From positions 124,001-188,000 of the forward strand of contig CANJRD010000007.1 of assembly GCA_947476695.1 (NCBI GenBank): 64,000 nt of DNA, read 5' to 3'. Positions 9,429-18,290 of the stretch are shown one piece after another. The notes under the pieces are model-generated. The model saw only the letters and a list, made by a program, of their open reading frames with translations, did no database searches and had not been told where the DNA came from. Position 1 is the first letter of the stretch. Each line of letters opens with the position of its first letter. This DNA is from Rhodospirillaceae bacterium (lineage in GTDB: Bacteria; Pseudomonadota; Alphaproteobacteria; Rhodospirillales; Rhodospirillaceae). A program made the translations under genes and the position numbers.

Positions 9429-11108
9429 ATGCGTCGTAAGTTCAAAGATCTGCCGCTGCGAGGCGTCGTATTGGCGACGGCCTTGGCCGTCCTGACGGCT
9501 TGCGGCCCGAAGGAACCGGCCAGCGAAGGTGGCACGCCGGACCTGCGGCGTCTGACTGAAGAACAGTACCGCAACACCATCGCCGATGTTTTCGGTCCGA
9601 CAATCACGTACGGCGGTCGCTTCGATCCTTTGCAGCGCACCGATGGCTTGATTGCGCTGGGCGCACGCACCGCGCGCGTCACGCCGTCGGGCTTCGAGCA
9701 GTACTACGCGCTGGCGGACTCGATCTCGGCACAAGTCGTCGATGAGGCGCATCGCGAAACGCTGGTGGCGTGCAAGCCCGCGTCCGCGACAGCAGCGGAC
9801 GATGCCTGCGCGCAAGCATTCTTCGGCGAGATTGGCCGGGTGCTCTATCGCCGGCCGTTAACCGACGGCGAGATCAAGACCGCCGTTACCGCGGCGCATG
9901 AAGTCGGCACGACCACGGGCGATTTCTACCAGGGCCTCGCCTATGGCCTGGCCGGTATGATGACGACGCCGAAGTTCCTGTTCGTCGTCGATGCCACCGA
10001 ACCCGATCCGGATCATCAGGGTCAAGTACGCCTGACGTCGTACGCGCATGCGAGCCGTCTGAGCTTCCTGCTGTGGAACTCCGCGCCCGACGACATGCTG
10101 CTGACGGCGGCGGAGAAGGGCGAGCTCTATTCCAAGTCGGGGCTCGAGAAGCAGATCGAGCGCATGGTCGCCTCGCCGAAGGTTGAAGGCGGCGTGCGCG
10201 CCTTCTTCACCGACTTCCTTGACCTGCGCAAATTCGAGACGCTGCAGAAGGATCCGGTGATTTATCCGGCTTTCAACGCGAAGACGGGCGAGGACGCGAA
10301 GGAGCAAATCCTGCGCACCATCACCGATCACGTCGCCACGCGCGATCTCGACTACCGCGATCTATTCACCACGCGCCGCACTTTCCTCACCCCGGCGCTC
10401 GCGCGCATCTACAAGGTGCCGGCGGGGCGGCCTGACGGCGGTTGGACAGACTACGAGTTCCCGGACAAGGACCTGCGCGGCGGTCTGTTGTCCCAGATCG
10501 GATTCCTGGCCGTGAACGCGCACCCGGGCCGCAGCTCGCCGACAATCCGCGGGCGCGCGATCCGCGAGACGTTGCTGTGCCAGAAGGTGCCCGATCCGCC
10601 GGGCAATGTGGATTTCTCGCTGTTCAATGATCCTGACTCGCCGAACAAGACTGCGCGCCAGCGCCTGACGACGCATGCCACAAACCCGACCTGCGCCGGA
10701 TGCCACAAGATCACCGATCCGATCGGTCTGGGTCTCGAGAACTTCGACGGCGTGGGCAGTCTCCGCATGGCCGAGAACGGCGAGGCCATCGATCCCGCCG
10801 GCGATCTCGATGGTGTGGCGTTCAAGGACCCTGCCGGGCTCGCCAAGGCCATGCGCAAAAGTCCCGCGGCCCCGACCTGCCTCGTCAACCGGCTCTATGC
10901 CTATGCGCTCGGCCGCCCGATCGAGACGTCCGACAAGGACACGGTCGCCTATTTCCAACAGGTCTTCGCGCGTGACGGTTATCGCGTGCCGCAGTTGTTG
11001 CGGCGCATCGCCGGCAGCGATGCCTTCTTCAAGGTTCGCCCGCCCAAGGCCGACGCGGCGACTCAAGCTGCGACGAACGATTCAGCACCGAAGGAGAACC
11101 CCTCGTGA
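9429..11108 (+). CDS. DUF1592/DUF1588/DUF1585-type lipoprotein with a haem-type motif
   Basis: The 559-residue product has a lipoprotein signal with lipobox LTAC near residue 25, then DLRRLTEEQYRNTIADVFG, typical of DUF1587. DUF1595/DUF1592-like regions follow (RRPLTDGE; RLSFLLWNSAPDD; FFTDFLDLRKFE). Next come a DUF1588-like segment (RGRAIRETLLCQKVPDPP) with a C-x-x-C-H sequence TCAGCHKITDPIG, and a DUF1585-like C-terminus. This architecture is known from planctomycetes and proteobacteria, always near DUF1552 or DUF1501 partners, but its biochemistry is not established to my knowledge. The CAGCH motif suggests covalent haem, so an electron-transfer role is an inference. It overlaps the downstream DUF1552 gene by 4 bp (GTGA), indicating translational coupling. 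Confidence 0.85.
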   Translation: MRRKFKDLPLRGVVLATALAVLTACGPKEPASEGGTPDLRRLTEEQYRNTIADVFGPTITYGGRFDPLQRTDGLIALGARTARVTPSGFEQYYALADSISAQVVDEAHRETLVACKPASATAADDACAQAFFGEIGRVLYRRPLTDGEIKTAVTAAHEVGTTTGDFYQGLAYGLAGMMTTPKFLFVVDATEPDPDHQGQVRLTSYAHASRLSFLLWNSAPDDMLLTAAEKGELYSKSGLEKQIERMVASPKVEGGVRAFFTDFLDLRKFETLQKDPVIYPAFNAKTGEDAKEQILRTITDHVATRDLDYRDLFTTRRTFLTPALARIYKVPAGRPDGGWTDYEFPDKDLRGGLLSQIGFLAVNAHPGRSSPTIRGRAIRETLLCQKVPDPPGNVDFSLFNDPDSPNKTARQRLTTHATNPTCAGCHKITDPIGLGLENFDGVGSLRMAENGEAIDPAGDLDGVAFKDPAGLAKAMRKSPAAPTCLVNRLYAYALGRPIETSDKDTVAYFQQVFARDGYRVPQLLRRIAGSDAFFKVRPPKADAATQAATNDSAPKENPS

Positions 11109-12475
11109 GCTTTCTCATTCCACGCGCGCCGGCGCGGCGCCAACTGCTGCGCGCCATGTTCGGCGGAGGCGCCGTCACACTCGCGCTGCCGTTCCTCGAT
11201 TGCTATCTGAACACCAACGGCAGCGCGCTTGCCGCCACCGGCGCACCGCTCCCCACGCGCTTCGGTACCTGGTACTGGGGCATGGGGCATACCCCCGATC
11301 ACGCCATCGCGGAGAAGCGCGAGACCAGCGCCGGCATCGGCTTCCTGGAGGAAACCGAATCCCTGAAGCCGTTCGGCAGCAAGCTCAGCTACTTCGGCAA
11401 CTTCATGACTCCGCTCGATGGGAAATCGAACTTCGCGCACTTCACGGGCTGGGTCGCCAACCGTGTCGGCACGCCGCCGGGCAGCGGGTCCGACATTCCC
11501 GGGACGACGCTCGATCTGATGATCGCCGACGTGATCGGCAACGCCTCGCGTTTCAAGACCATCGACGCCACAGCCATCGGCATCGCCAGCGAGAACTATT
11601 CCGCGCGCGGCACCAACAGCCACGGGGCGGCGGAAACGTCGCCGATCTCTCTGTATGCGCGCATCTTCGGGCCGGAGTTCGTCGATCCGAATAAAGCCGA
11701 CTTCAAGCCCGATCCCAAGATCATGCTGAAGAAGAGCGTGCTGTCGGCCTTCACTGAAGAAAGCCAGGCTTTCACAAAGTCGCTGGGCGCATCCGACAAG
11801 GCGCGGCTGGACGAATACTTCACCGCCATCCGACAGGTCGAAACGCAGCTGGCCTTGCAGTTGCAAAAGCCGCCGCCGAACGAGTCCTGCCTGGTGCCGC
11901 CCAAGGTCGACGAGCATGTCGACAACAGCAATGCCGGCCGCGAGATGGGCCAAGTGATCGAGACCCATAAGATCATGAGCAAGCTGATGGCGATGGCCGT
12001 GGCCTGCAACCAGACGCGCGTCTTCAACATGGTCTTCACCGACGCCAACGGCAACGTACGGCGCAAGGGCGAGGCGCATACGCACCACATTCTCACCCAT
12101 GAGGAAGCCATCGACACCAAGCTGGGCTACCAGCCGTTGGCTTTCTGGTTCAACAAAGCTTGCATGGACGGCTTCGCAACGTTCCTGCAGACGCTCGACA
12201 GCATCAAGGAAGGCGATGGCACGTTGCTGGACAACTCGCTGATCTTCGCGACCAGCGAAACCAACTACGCGCGCGTGCATACCGTCGACGGTATCCCGAC
12301 ATATCTCGCGGGCCGGGCCGGCGGCAAAGTGAAGTCGGGTCTGCATGTCATCGGCAATGGCGATCCCATCACCCGCATCGGCTTCACCGTGATGCGTCTG
12401 TTGGGGGTGCCGCTCGAAAAGTGGGGCACGAACTCGCTGCAAACCAGCAAGATGATCACTGAGATCTTGGCCTAG
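11105..12475 (+). CDS. DUF1552-family exported protein
   Basis: The 456-residue product starts with a Tat-like leader (RRQLLRAMFGGGAVTLALPF), followed by RFGTWYWGMGHTPD and later conserved segments of the DUF1552 family such as HTHHILTHE and NSLIFATSETNYARVHT. Such proteins are related in layout to DUF1501 (sulfatase-like) proteins and are partners of DUF1592 lipoproteins. Start GTG 11105 overlaps the previous stop (GTGA), so both proteins are probably made in fixed ratio. The next gene begins 2 bases after this stop. The likely location is the periplasm or outer-membrane face. Enzymatic activity is unknown. Confidence 0.85.
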   Translation: MSFLIPRAPARRQLLRAMFGGGAVTLALPFLDCYLNTNGSALAATGAPLPTRFGTWYWGMGHTPDHAIAEKRETSAGIGFLEETESLKPFGSKLSYFGNFMTPLDGKSNFAHFTGWVANRVGTPPGSGSDIPGTTLDLMIADVIGNASRFKTIDATAIGIASENYSARGTNSHGAAETSPISLYARIFGPEFVDPNKADFKPDPKIMLKKSVLSAFTEESQAFTKSLGASDKARLDEYFTAIRQVETQLALQLQKPPPNESCLVPPKVDEHVDNSNAGREMGQVIETHKIMSKLMAMAVACNQTRVFNMVFTDANGNVRRKGEAHTHHILTHEEAIDTKLGYQPLAFWFNKACMDGFATFLQTLDSIKEGDGTLLDNSLIFATSETNYARVHTVDGIPTYLAGRAGGKVKSGLHVIGNGDPITRIGFTVMRLLGVPLEKWGTNSLQTSKMITEILA

Positions 12476-12477
12476 TC

Positions 12478-13557
12478 GTGCTGCGAACCGTCTCTCTTAT
12501 TGTCGCGTCGTTGGTATTCGGGTCGCCCCTTCTCGCGGCGGAGGCGCCGCGGCAGGTCGTGCTGCATCAGCACGGTCACGGCTGGACGCTCACCGACGAT
12601 AAAGGCATGACGCTCTACACCTACGAGAAGGACGTCGATCCCGGAAAGTCGAACTGCGTCGGCGCTTGCGCACGGCAGTGGCCGGCGCTGGCGGTCACGA
12701 GCGATGAAGATCGCGCCGGTGGCGACTGGTCGATGGTCGTCCGCGAGGACAAGAGCAGGCAGTGGGCGTTCCAGGGCAAACCGCTCTACCTCTACAAAAA
12801 TGACGCCAAACCCGGCGATGCCAACGGTGACGGTGTCGCCAACCAATGGAATATCGCATTCAAGCCGGTCTCCACGCCGCCGGGCATTGGCGTTCAACGC
12901 ACACTGGTCGGTTACGTGTTGATCGATCAGAAGAAGATGACGCTCTACGCCCTCGACAAGGACAAGGCCGATGGGAGCGGCTGCGATGGGGTATGCACGC
13001 AGAACTGGTCGCCGATGTGGGCCCCGACAGTTGCACATGGTTTCGGCGATTGGTCGGTGCTGACGCGCAAGGACGGGTCGCGGCAGTGGGCTTTCAAGGG
13101 CAAGCCGATCTACCGCTACAAGCACGACGCCCATCCGGCCGAAATCTCCGGCGAGACCGCCGGCAAAGGCTGGCACGCTGTTGTGCTCGAGCCGCCGCCG
13201 CCCGACCCAAGCTGGGTCACTGTGCAGACGTCCGATCAGGGCGAGCTTCTGGCCGACGCCCAGGCGCGCACGCTTTACCTGTTCGACTTTGCCGCCCGGC
13301 AACTGCCGACGGGCAATACATTGATTCCCAAGTTCGACAATCCGGACGACTGGATCCCGCTGCTGGCCGCCGCCGATGCGAAGGCCGTCGGCTATTGGTC
13401 GATCATCGAGCGCGAAGGCAAGATGCAGTGGGCCTACAAGGGCCTGCCCATCTACCTCAACAAGAACGACAAGGCGCCGGGCGACCTGTTCGGCGCACGC
13501 GGCGGTGGGCGTGCGCGGTTGCGCCCAATCCTGCGTCCTGGTTTCGGCGTCGGCTAA
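12478..13557 (+). CDS. Exported COG4315-type (Lipoprotein_15) triple-repeat protein
   Basis: The 359-residue product has a signal peptide (cleavage near LLAAEAPRQ) and three copies of a roughly 100-residue module starting near residues 25, 140 and 240. Each module carries blocks like G-M-T-L-Y, a Cys-rich segment (NCVGACARQWPAL; GCDGVCTQNWSPM; degenerate in the third copy), W-S-M-V/W-S-V-L, RQWAF.GKP.Y.Y and a lysine/aspartate-rich end. This is the pattern of PF03640. The family is secreted and of unknown function. It starts with GTG two bases after the DUF1552 stop, completing a three-gene operon. A 203-bp gap follows, which probably contains a promoter for the TonB receptor. Confidence 0.82.
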   Translation: MLRTVSLIVASLVFGSPLLAAEAPRQVVLHQHGHGWTLTDDKGMTLYTYEKDVDPGKSNCVGACARQWPALAVTSDEDRAGGDWSMVVREDKSRQWAFQGKPLYLYKNDAKPGDANGDGVANQWNIAFKPVSTPPGIGVQRTLVGYVLIDQKKMTLYALDKDKADGSGCDGVCTQNWSPMWAPTVAHGFGDWSVLTRKDGSRQWAFKGKPIYRYKHDAHPAEISGETAGKGWHAVVLEPPPPDPSWVTVQTSDQGELLADAQARTLYLFDFAARQLPTGNTLIPKFDNPDDWIPLLAAADAKAVGYWSIIEREGKMQWAYKGLPIYLNKNDKAPGDLFGARGGGRARLRPILRPGFGVG

Positions 13558-13760
13558 TACGTCGCAACATCAGCTTGTTTCAAAACAAAACTGTGTTGTC
13601 AGGCTCAGTCTTAAAACGGCGCAGGCTTTGCGCTGTCTCGCTGCGTGAACTGTCTCGCCCCGTGTACCTCACTTACCGCGGCATCGCTGGGTCGCGTACC
13701 CGCCCTGATAGTCTTTGCAGGTATGGCAGCGGGGGCTGCCGCGCATTCAAGGGGGATCAC

Positions 13761-16118
13761 ATGCGCAAGTATTACCTGCAGGCGTCTTCCATTCTCGCCG
13801 GACTGACACTCGCCGTGATGCCGGCTGTGGCCCAAGTCGGTCTTGAGGAGATCGTCGTCACCGCGCGTAAGGTGCAAGAAAATCTGATGGAAGTACCGAT
13901 GTCGATCGCCGCCGTCACGGCGGCGGACATCCAGGCCTCCGGCGTGAAAGACCTCAGCGCGCTCTCGCTGTATACGCCGGGCCTCTGGGCGGAATACCAA
14001 GTCGCCGGCCCCGGCAGTAATCAGCGTGTCCTCACCTTCCGTGGTCTTTCGGTATCGTCGGGACTGATTTTCATCGATGGCGCGCCCTACGCAGGCTCCG
14101 GTACGCCCAGCGTCGGCTCTGTCGACCGCGTCGAAGTCCTTGTCGGTCCGCAAAGCGCCTACTTCGGTCGTTCGACCTTCCAAGGCGCGGTGAACTTCGT
14201 CACCAAAGAGCCGGGTGATACGTTCAGCGGTCAGGTAAATGCCGAGATCGCCAGCTTCGGTACGACGGATGATTCTCTCAGCCTGGATCTGCCGATCCTC
14301 GGCGATAAACTTGCCGCGCGCGTCACCGGGCGTCATTTCTCGACCAATGGCGACTGGCGCAATGCGGCGGACACCAGCGAAACGATGGGCGCGCAATCCC
14401 AGGACTCGGTCATGGGCGTGTTTGTCGCCAAGCCGAACGATGCGTTAAAGATGAAGCTGCTGCTCGGTTGGGAGAATGAAGAGACCACCGGTAGTCCAAA
14501 GACGATCAGCCTTTACGGGAACGACCCGCAGCCCGGCGCCATTCGCAGCTTGTTCTGCAATCTTGGCGGCACCTTCGGTCCCTACTACTGCGGCGCACTG
14601 CCCACAGCCGATCAGGTTCCGCCGGCGATCATCTCGGCGACGAACGTCCTGACGCCGACGATGCAAAGCGTGTTCTTCGACAATATCCTCGGCTGGCCGA
14701 CATTGTTCGATCGCCGCTTCAAGACAAGTATTGGCTTCCGTCAGGTGACGACGACGGCGCATCTGAACATCGACTATTCGTTGGCTTCGGGCTGGGACAT
14801 CAGTTCCATCGCGGCCCTTCATAAGACGCAACGTCAGTCCGTCTCCCCACAGCAGTTCCGCGACGCGCGGTACACGGTGAACCCGAACTATCCGCGCGTT
14901 CCGCTGGTCACGCCGTATCTCGGTACTATCGCCGCGGGGCAGGAAATCCAATACGACGGCAGCGAAGAAATCCGCGTGACCAGTCCACAGCGGGAGCGCC
15001 TGCGGGGCACGGTCGGGGCGAACTGGTATTACACGCGCAATCCCGGCTCCACCCAGGGCGGCTTCCAGCCGGCGACCGTGGCGTTGATCGGATCGCAGGC
15101 GCGTGCCGTGACATCGACGCCGGCGGTGTTCGGCGGCATTTACTACGACCTGATTGAGAAACTTACGGTCTCAGCGGAAGCCCGCTATCAGTGGGATAAG
15201 ATCAGCGCCACCGCCAAGACGCCGGCGCCCGGCCCACTGCTGCAATCGACTTACAAGAGCTTCTCGCCCCGCGTGACGCTCGACTACAAGTACGCCCCGA
15301 ACTCCACCGCCTATGCATTGTGGTCGCGTGGGTATCGTCCGGGCGGCTTCAACACCACACTTGTGGGGCAGCCCGCATCGACACTGGCCCAGTTGTCAGC
15401 CGCTGGCGCGGGTACGACGTATGAGCAGGAAAAGCTCGATAACTTCGAGATCGGTCTGAAATCGACCTGGATGGGCAATCGTCTGCAAACGCGGATCGAT
15501 GGCTATCTCGAGAAGTGGCGCAATGGTCAGATCACGCAAACCTTGAATGCCAACACGCCCACGGGCGGTGTGTTCGTCGCCTCGCTGATTACCAACATCG
15601 GTGCCGTCGATCTGCGCGGCATCGAGGCGGAAGCGAATGCGGCGATCACAGATCATTTCAGCGTCAAGGCCACCTTCAATTGGCAGGACTCGAAGATCAA
15701 GCAATACGTCAGCGTGATCACGCTGCGCATCAACAACAGCACACAGGTCAACGGCAACAAGTTCCCGAAGGCGCCGCTCGTGACTTGGACGCTGACGCCG
15801 ACGTATACAGATCACCTCGCCGGAGATTGGGATTGGTTTGCGCGCGCGGACTGGAAGCATCGTGGCAAGTACTACACCGACGTCAGCAACGTCGCCTGGC
15901 TCGATGCCAACGACTTGTTTGATCTGCATATCGGTGTAAAGAACAAGAATCTGATGCTCGAGATCTATGGCTCGAACCTGACGAATGACATGCACTTCCT
16001 CACGGCGGCGCAAGGCAACGATACGCTGTGCTGTTCGACCGGCACGACGGTGAACGGCATTCACCTGGCCCTGCCGAACAAGCGCGCATTCGGGATCAAG
16101 GGCTCGTACTCGTTCTGA
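13761..16118 (+). CDS. TonB-dependent outer-membrane receptor
   Basis: The 785-residue product has a signal peptide (to AVAQ near residue 25), a TonB box EEIVVTAR, a plug domain (VPMSIAAVTAADIQ; VDRVEVLVGPQSAYFGRSTFQGAVNFVTK) and a beta-barrel with alternating aromatic strands ending in the outer-membrane C-terminal Phe (KGSYSF). The sequence RGYRPGGFNT is typical of the barrel of siderophore- and terpenoid-type receptors. ATG 13761 follows an AAGGGGGATC ribosome site; the frame stays open for 900 bases upstream, but that part lies over the COG4315 gene and has no signal peptide. The imported substrate is unknown. The VOC genes follow after 29 bases, so they are probably cotranscribed. Confidence 0.9.
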   Translation: MRKYYLQASSILAGLTLAVMPAVAQVGLEEIVVTARKVQENLMEVPMSIAAVTAADIQASGVKDLSALSLYTPGLWAEYQVAGPGSNQRVLTFRGLSVSSGLIFIDGAPYAGSGTPSVGSVDRVEVLVGPQSAYFGRSTFQGAVNFVTKEPGDTFSGQVNAEIASFGTTDDSLSLDLPILGDKLAARVTGRHFSTNGDWRNAADTSETMGAQSQDSVMGVFVAKPNDALKMKLLLGWENEETTGSPKTISLYGNDPQPGAIRSLFCNLGGTFGPYYCGALPTADQVPPAIISATNVLTPTMQSVFFDNILGWPTLFDRRFKTSIGFRQVTTTAHLNIDYSLASGWDISSIAALHKTQRQSVSPQQFRDARYTVNPNYPRVPLVTPYLGTIAAGQEIQYDGSEEIRVTSPQRERLRGTVGANWYYTRNPGSTQGGFQPATVALIGSQARAVTSTPAVFGGIYYDLIEKLTVSAEARYQWDKISATAKTPAPGPLLQSTYKSFSPRVTLDYKYAPNSTAYALWSRGYRPGGFNTTLVGQPASTLAQLSAAGAGTTYEQEKLDNFEIGLKSTWMGNRLQTRIDGYLEKWRNGQITQTLNANTPTGGVFVASLITNIGAVDLRGIEAEANAAITDHFSVKATFNWQDSKIKQYVSVITLRINNSTQVNGNKFPKAPLVTWTLTPTYTDHLAGDWDWFARADWKHRGKYYTDVSNVAWLDANDLFDLHIGVKNKNLMLEIYGSNLTNDMHFLTAAQGNDTLCCSTGTTVNGIHLALPNKRAFGIKGSYSF

Positions 16119-16147
16119 TCCGCAGGCTCTATTTTGGGAGACGCATC

Positions 16148-16624
16148 ATGAAGAGAACTATCTTTGCCGCTGCGATCCTCTGTTCCTTGTCAGTCGCCGC
16201 GTTGGCGGCCGACAACGTTCCGCTGTTCACCTCATCGCCGACGGTCATGGTGCGCTCGCCGAACCCCGGCAAGTTGGCGCAGTATTACGTGGCCCTCGGC
16301 TTCAAGCTGAAGCAGGGTTCCGAAACGGGCACTAACGGCTTCGTGCTTGAGAACGATGCCGGCGTCCTTGAGGTGCTCAAGGCCGACAAGAACCTGCAGG
16401 TGGCACCCCCAAAGACCAGTCGCACCCAACAAGGTGTGGTCACGATTTTCGAGACGACGGATGTGGAGGCCGTCGTGGCCCGCGCCAAGGCCGCCGGCGC
16501 AACGATGGTCGAGAAATGGAACGCCACGGAAGGACCGATTTCGATCTATTATATTGCGGACCCTGAGAACAATATCCTGGGCTTCGCGCCGCGCCATCAC
16601 AACAAGAACATCAAAACGCCGTAG
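16148..16624 (+). CDS. Exported VOC (glyoxalase/bleomycin-resistance fold) protein, copy 1
   Basis: The 158-residue product has a Sec signal peptide (MKRTIFAAAILCSL..., cleavage near ALAAD) followed by one VOC-type domain: VMVRSPNPGKLAQYYVALGF, FVLENDAGVLEVLK, VTIFETTDVEAVVARAKAAGA and IADPENNILGFAPR. The usual metal-ligand His on the first strand is not visible, but acidic residues of later strands are present. VOC domains are normally cytoplasmic, so export is unusual. It lies 29 bases after the TonB receptor gene and 6 bases before a second copy. A ligand-binding role for the compound taken up by the receptor is an inference. Confidence 0.78.
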   Translation: MKRTIFAAAILCSLSVAALAADNVPLFTSSPTVMVRSPNPGKLAQYYVALGFKLKQGSETGTNGFVLENDAGVLEVLKADKNLQVAPPKTSRTQQGVVTIFETTDVEAVVARAKAAGATMVEKWNATEGPISIYYIADPENNILGFAPRHHNKNIKTP

Positions 16625-16630
16625 GAGAGC

Positions 16631-17122
16631 ATGCCAATGATCCGGACATCATGCGTGACAGCGCTTGTGGCGCTTTCCATGTTTACGGCCTCCGCGAATG
16701 CCGCGCAGGACGCAGCGCCCTTGATCACGGCGGCGCCAACCATTCTTGTGCGGTCAACGGATCCCGCCAAGCTGATGAAGTTCTATGAAGCTCTGGGCTT
16801 CAAGAAATTCCGCGAAGCGCAAAGCGGCGGGACGATCTTTCACATCGAGGGCGATATCGGATCGCTCGAGGTGATCAAGCTGGACAAGGATACGAAGCCA
16901 TCGGGGCCGAAGACCAGCCGCACGCAGCAGGGTGTGGTTGCGATCTTCGAGACGACCGATCAGGCCGGCATTGTCGCGCGTGCCAAAGCGGCCGGCGCGA
17001 CCTTGGTCGAGAAATGGGATGCGTCAGACCGCCCGATCTCGATCTATTACATCGGCGATCCCGAGAACAACATCATCGGTTTCGCGCCGCGTCACCACAA
17101 TCCGCAGATCAAAACGCCGTAG
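16631..17122 (+). CDS. Exported VOC-fold protein, copy 2
   Basis: The 163-residue product closely resembles the one encoded immediately upstream, with shared blocks TSRTQQGVV, IFETTD, VARAKAAGAT and DPENNI.GFAPRHHN. It has its own signal peptide (cleavage near ANAAQD). ATG 16631 follows an AGGAGA site; a second ATG two codons later is possible. The pair is a tandem duplication. As in copy 1, the first-strand His ligand of glyoxalases is not seen (TILVRSTDPAKLMKFYEALGF), so a binding rather than catalytic role is possible. It ends 3 bases before the stop of the convergent secreted-protein gene. Confidence 0.78.
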   Translation: MPMIRTSCVTALVALSMFTASANAAQDAAPLITAAPTILVRSTDPAKLMKFYEALGFKKFREAQSGGTIFHIEGDIGSLEVIKLDKDTKPSGPKTSRTQQGVVAIFETTDQAGIVARAKAAGATLVEKWDASDRPISIYYIGDPENNIIGFAPRHHNPQIKTP

Positions 17123-17124
17123 CG

Positions 17125-18237
17125 TTAACGCGCTGCCTGACGCTTGTCCCGTTCGGGGTGCAGCACGAAGGCTGAATAGGCTGTGATCTTGAAGGCGCCA
17201 GACAGCATCGTGCATTCGCCGGTCTTCGGGTCGGGATAGCCGTCCGCGAGCTTATGTGCGGCCACGTACATCGCCGGGCAGCTGAACTGGGCGGTCTGGA
17301 TCACCTGGCCCGTGCTGCCGACGGAATAGAGGAACCGCTCCATGTCGTAGTAGCCGGTGATCATGCCGCTGGCGGTCGCGCCATCGGCGGCGATCTCCAG
17401 GCGCAGGCCCATGTCCTTGATCACCGGCCGCATGAAATTGTTGGTGCCGTAGTAGGGAATGGTGACGTCGCCGCGCGCGGTCGTCAGCACGCCATCCTTG
17501 ATGCGGCCCTTGAGTGAATCCCCGTATAGCGCCTTGCCGTCCAGCGTATCGATCCGATAGGTCGAGAAGGGCAACGGCCGCCCATTGCTGTCGAGCGTGT
17601 ACTGATCGATCGAGCGATAGAAGCTCACCGTGACATCGTCGGAATTGCGCGGATCTTTCACGCCGGTGATCTCGATCAGGATCATGCCCAGACCGGATGT
17701 GCCGCGCGATTCGTTGGCATTCAGTTCGACCATGCCGCTTTTGCGCCAACCGAAGGTGCAGCCGACCAAGCGGTACATCTGGTTGTCGATCCCGGTCTTG
17801 CCGTCGGGCGAAACGAACTTCTTGTGGGCGCAGGTCTTGGCGGTCGCGTGGCCGTCTTCAGTCCCGTCGAGGTTTTCGCCATAGCCGAACCTACCTTCGA
17901 CCACCCGCAACGGCGGATCGAAGATAGACGTCGGATTCATGCAGACGTCTTCCTGATTCGGCCCGCGCGCCATTTCCATGATGTAGCGCGACGCATGCGA
18001 CTTGAAGCCGTTCTCGGTGATCTCGGCGCGCTCTTTTCGCGGCAGCTCGTACCACCAATAGGCCTCGTTGCCGACATTCAGCCCCTCGGGGCATTCGTCC
18101 ATGAATTTGCTTTCGTGCATCGCGGTATACCAGTCGCGGATGACGAAGCTGAGTGTGGCCGGGTCTTGCGCGACAACGGGCGCGCTGACGGCGTTGAGGC
18201 TCAACATTCCAAGAGCGGCGGCTGCGAAGCGGCGCAT
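17125..18237 (-). CDS. Secreted protein, second copy of the 8118 family
   Basis: The 370-residue product has a signal peptide (cleavage near PVVAQD) and aligns by eye with the 8118-9245 product: ESKFMDECPEGL, VCMNPTSIFDPPLRVVEG, DGHATAKTCAHKKF, VGCTFGWRKSGM, LPFSTYRIDTLDGKALYGDSLKG and MYVAAHKLADGYPDPKTGEC. Cys positions are conserved, which supports shared disulfides. ATG 18237 follows a GAGGA site. The gene is the last of a minus-strand run starting at 20532 and points toward the TonB/VOC genes, mirroring the first copy at the other end of the block. Family and function are not recognised. Confidence 0.8.
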   Translation of the reverse strand: MRRFAAAALGMLSLNAVSAPVVAQDPATLSFVIRDWYTAMHESKFMDECPEGLNVGNEAYWWYELPRKERAEITENGFKSHASRYIMEMARGPNQEDVCMNPTSIFDPPLRVVEGRFGYGENLDGTEDGHATAKTCAHKKFVSPDGKTGIDNQMYRLVGCTFGWRKSGMVELNANESRGTSGLGMILIEITGVKDPRNSDDVTVSFYRSIDQYTLDSNGRPLPFSTYRIDTLDGKALYGDSLKGRIKDGVLTTARGDVTIPYYGTNNFMRPVIKDMGLRLEIAADGATASGMITGYYDMERFLYSVGSTGQVIQTAQFSCPAMYVAAHKLADGYPDPKTGECTMLSGAFKITAYSAFVLHPERDKRQAAR

Positions 18238-18290
18238 GGCCTAGTCCTCATTTCGGCTCTGCGCAGCCTATCGGAAGCGCTGATGCCGAG

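Noticed and set aside
13571-13590. TTGTTT-CA-AAACAA inverted repeat upstream of the TonB gene as an operator
   Set aside because: Short and A/T-simple; it could occur by chance and no regulator family is suggested.
12846-13760. N-terminal 300-residue extension of the TonB receptor
   Set aside because: The frame is open but lies on the COG4315 gene; signal peptide and ribosome site place the start at 13761.
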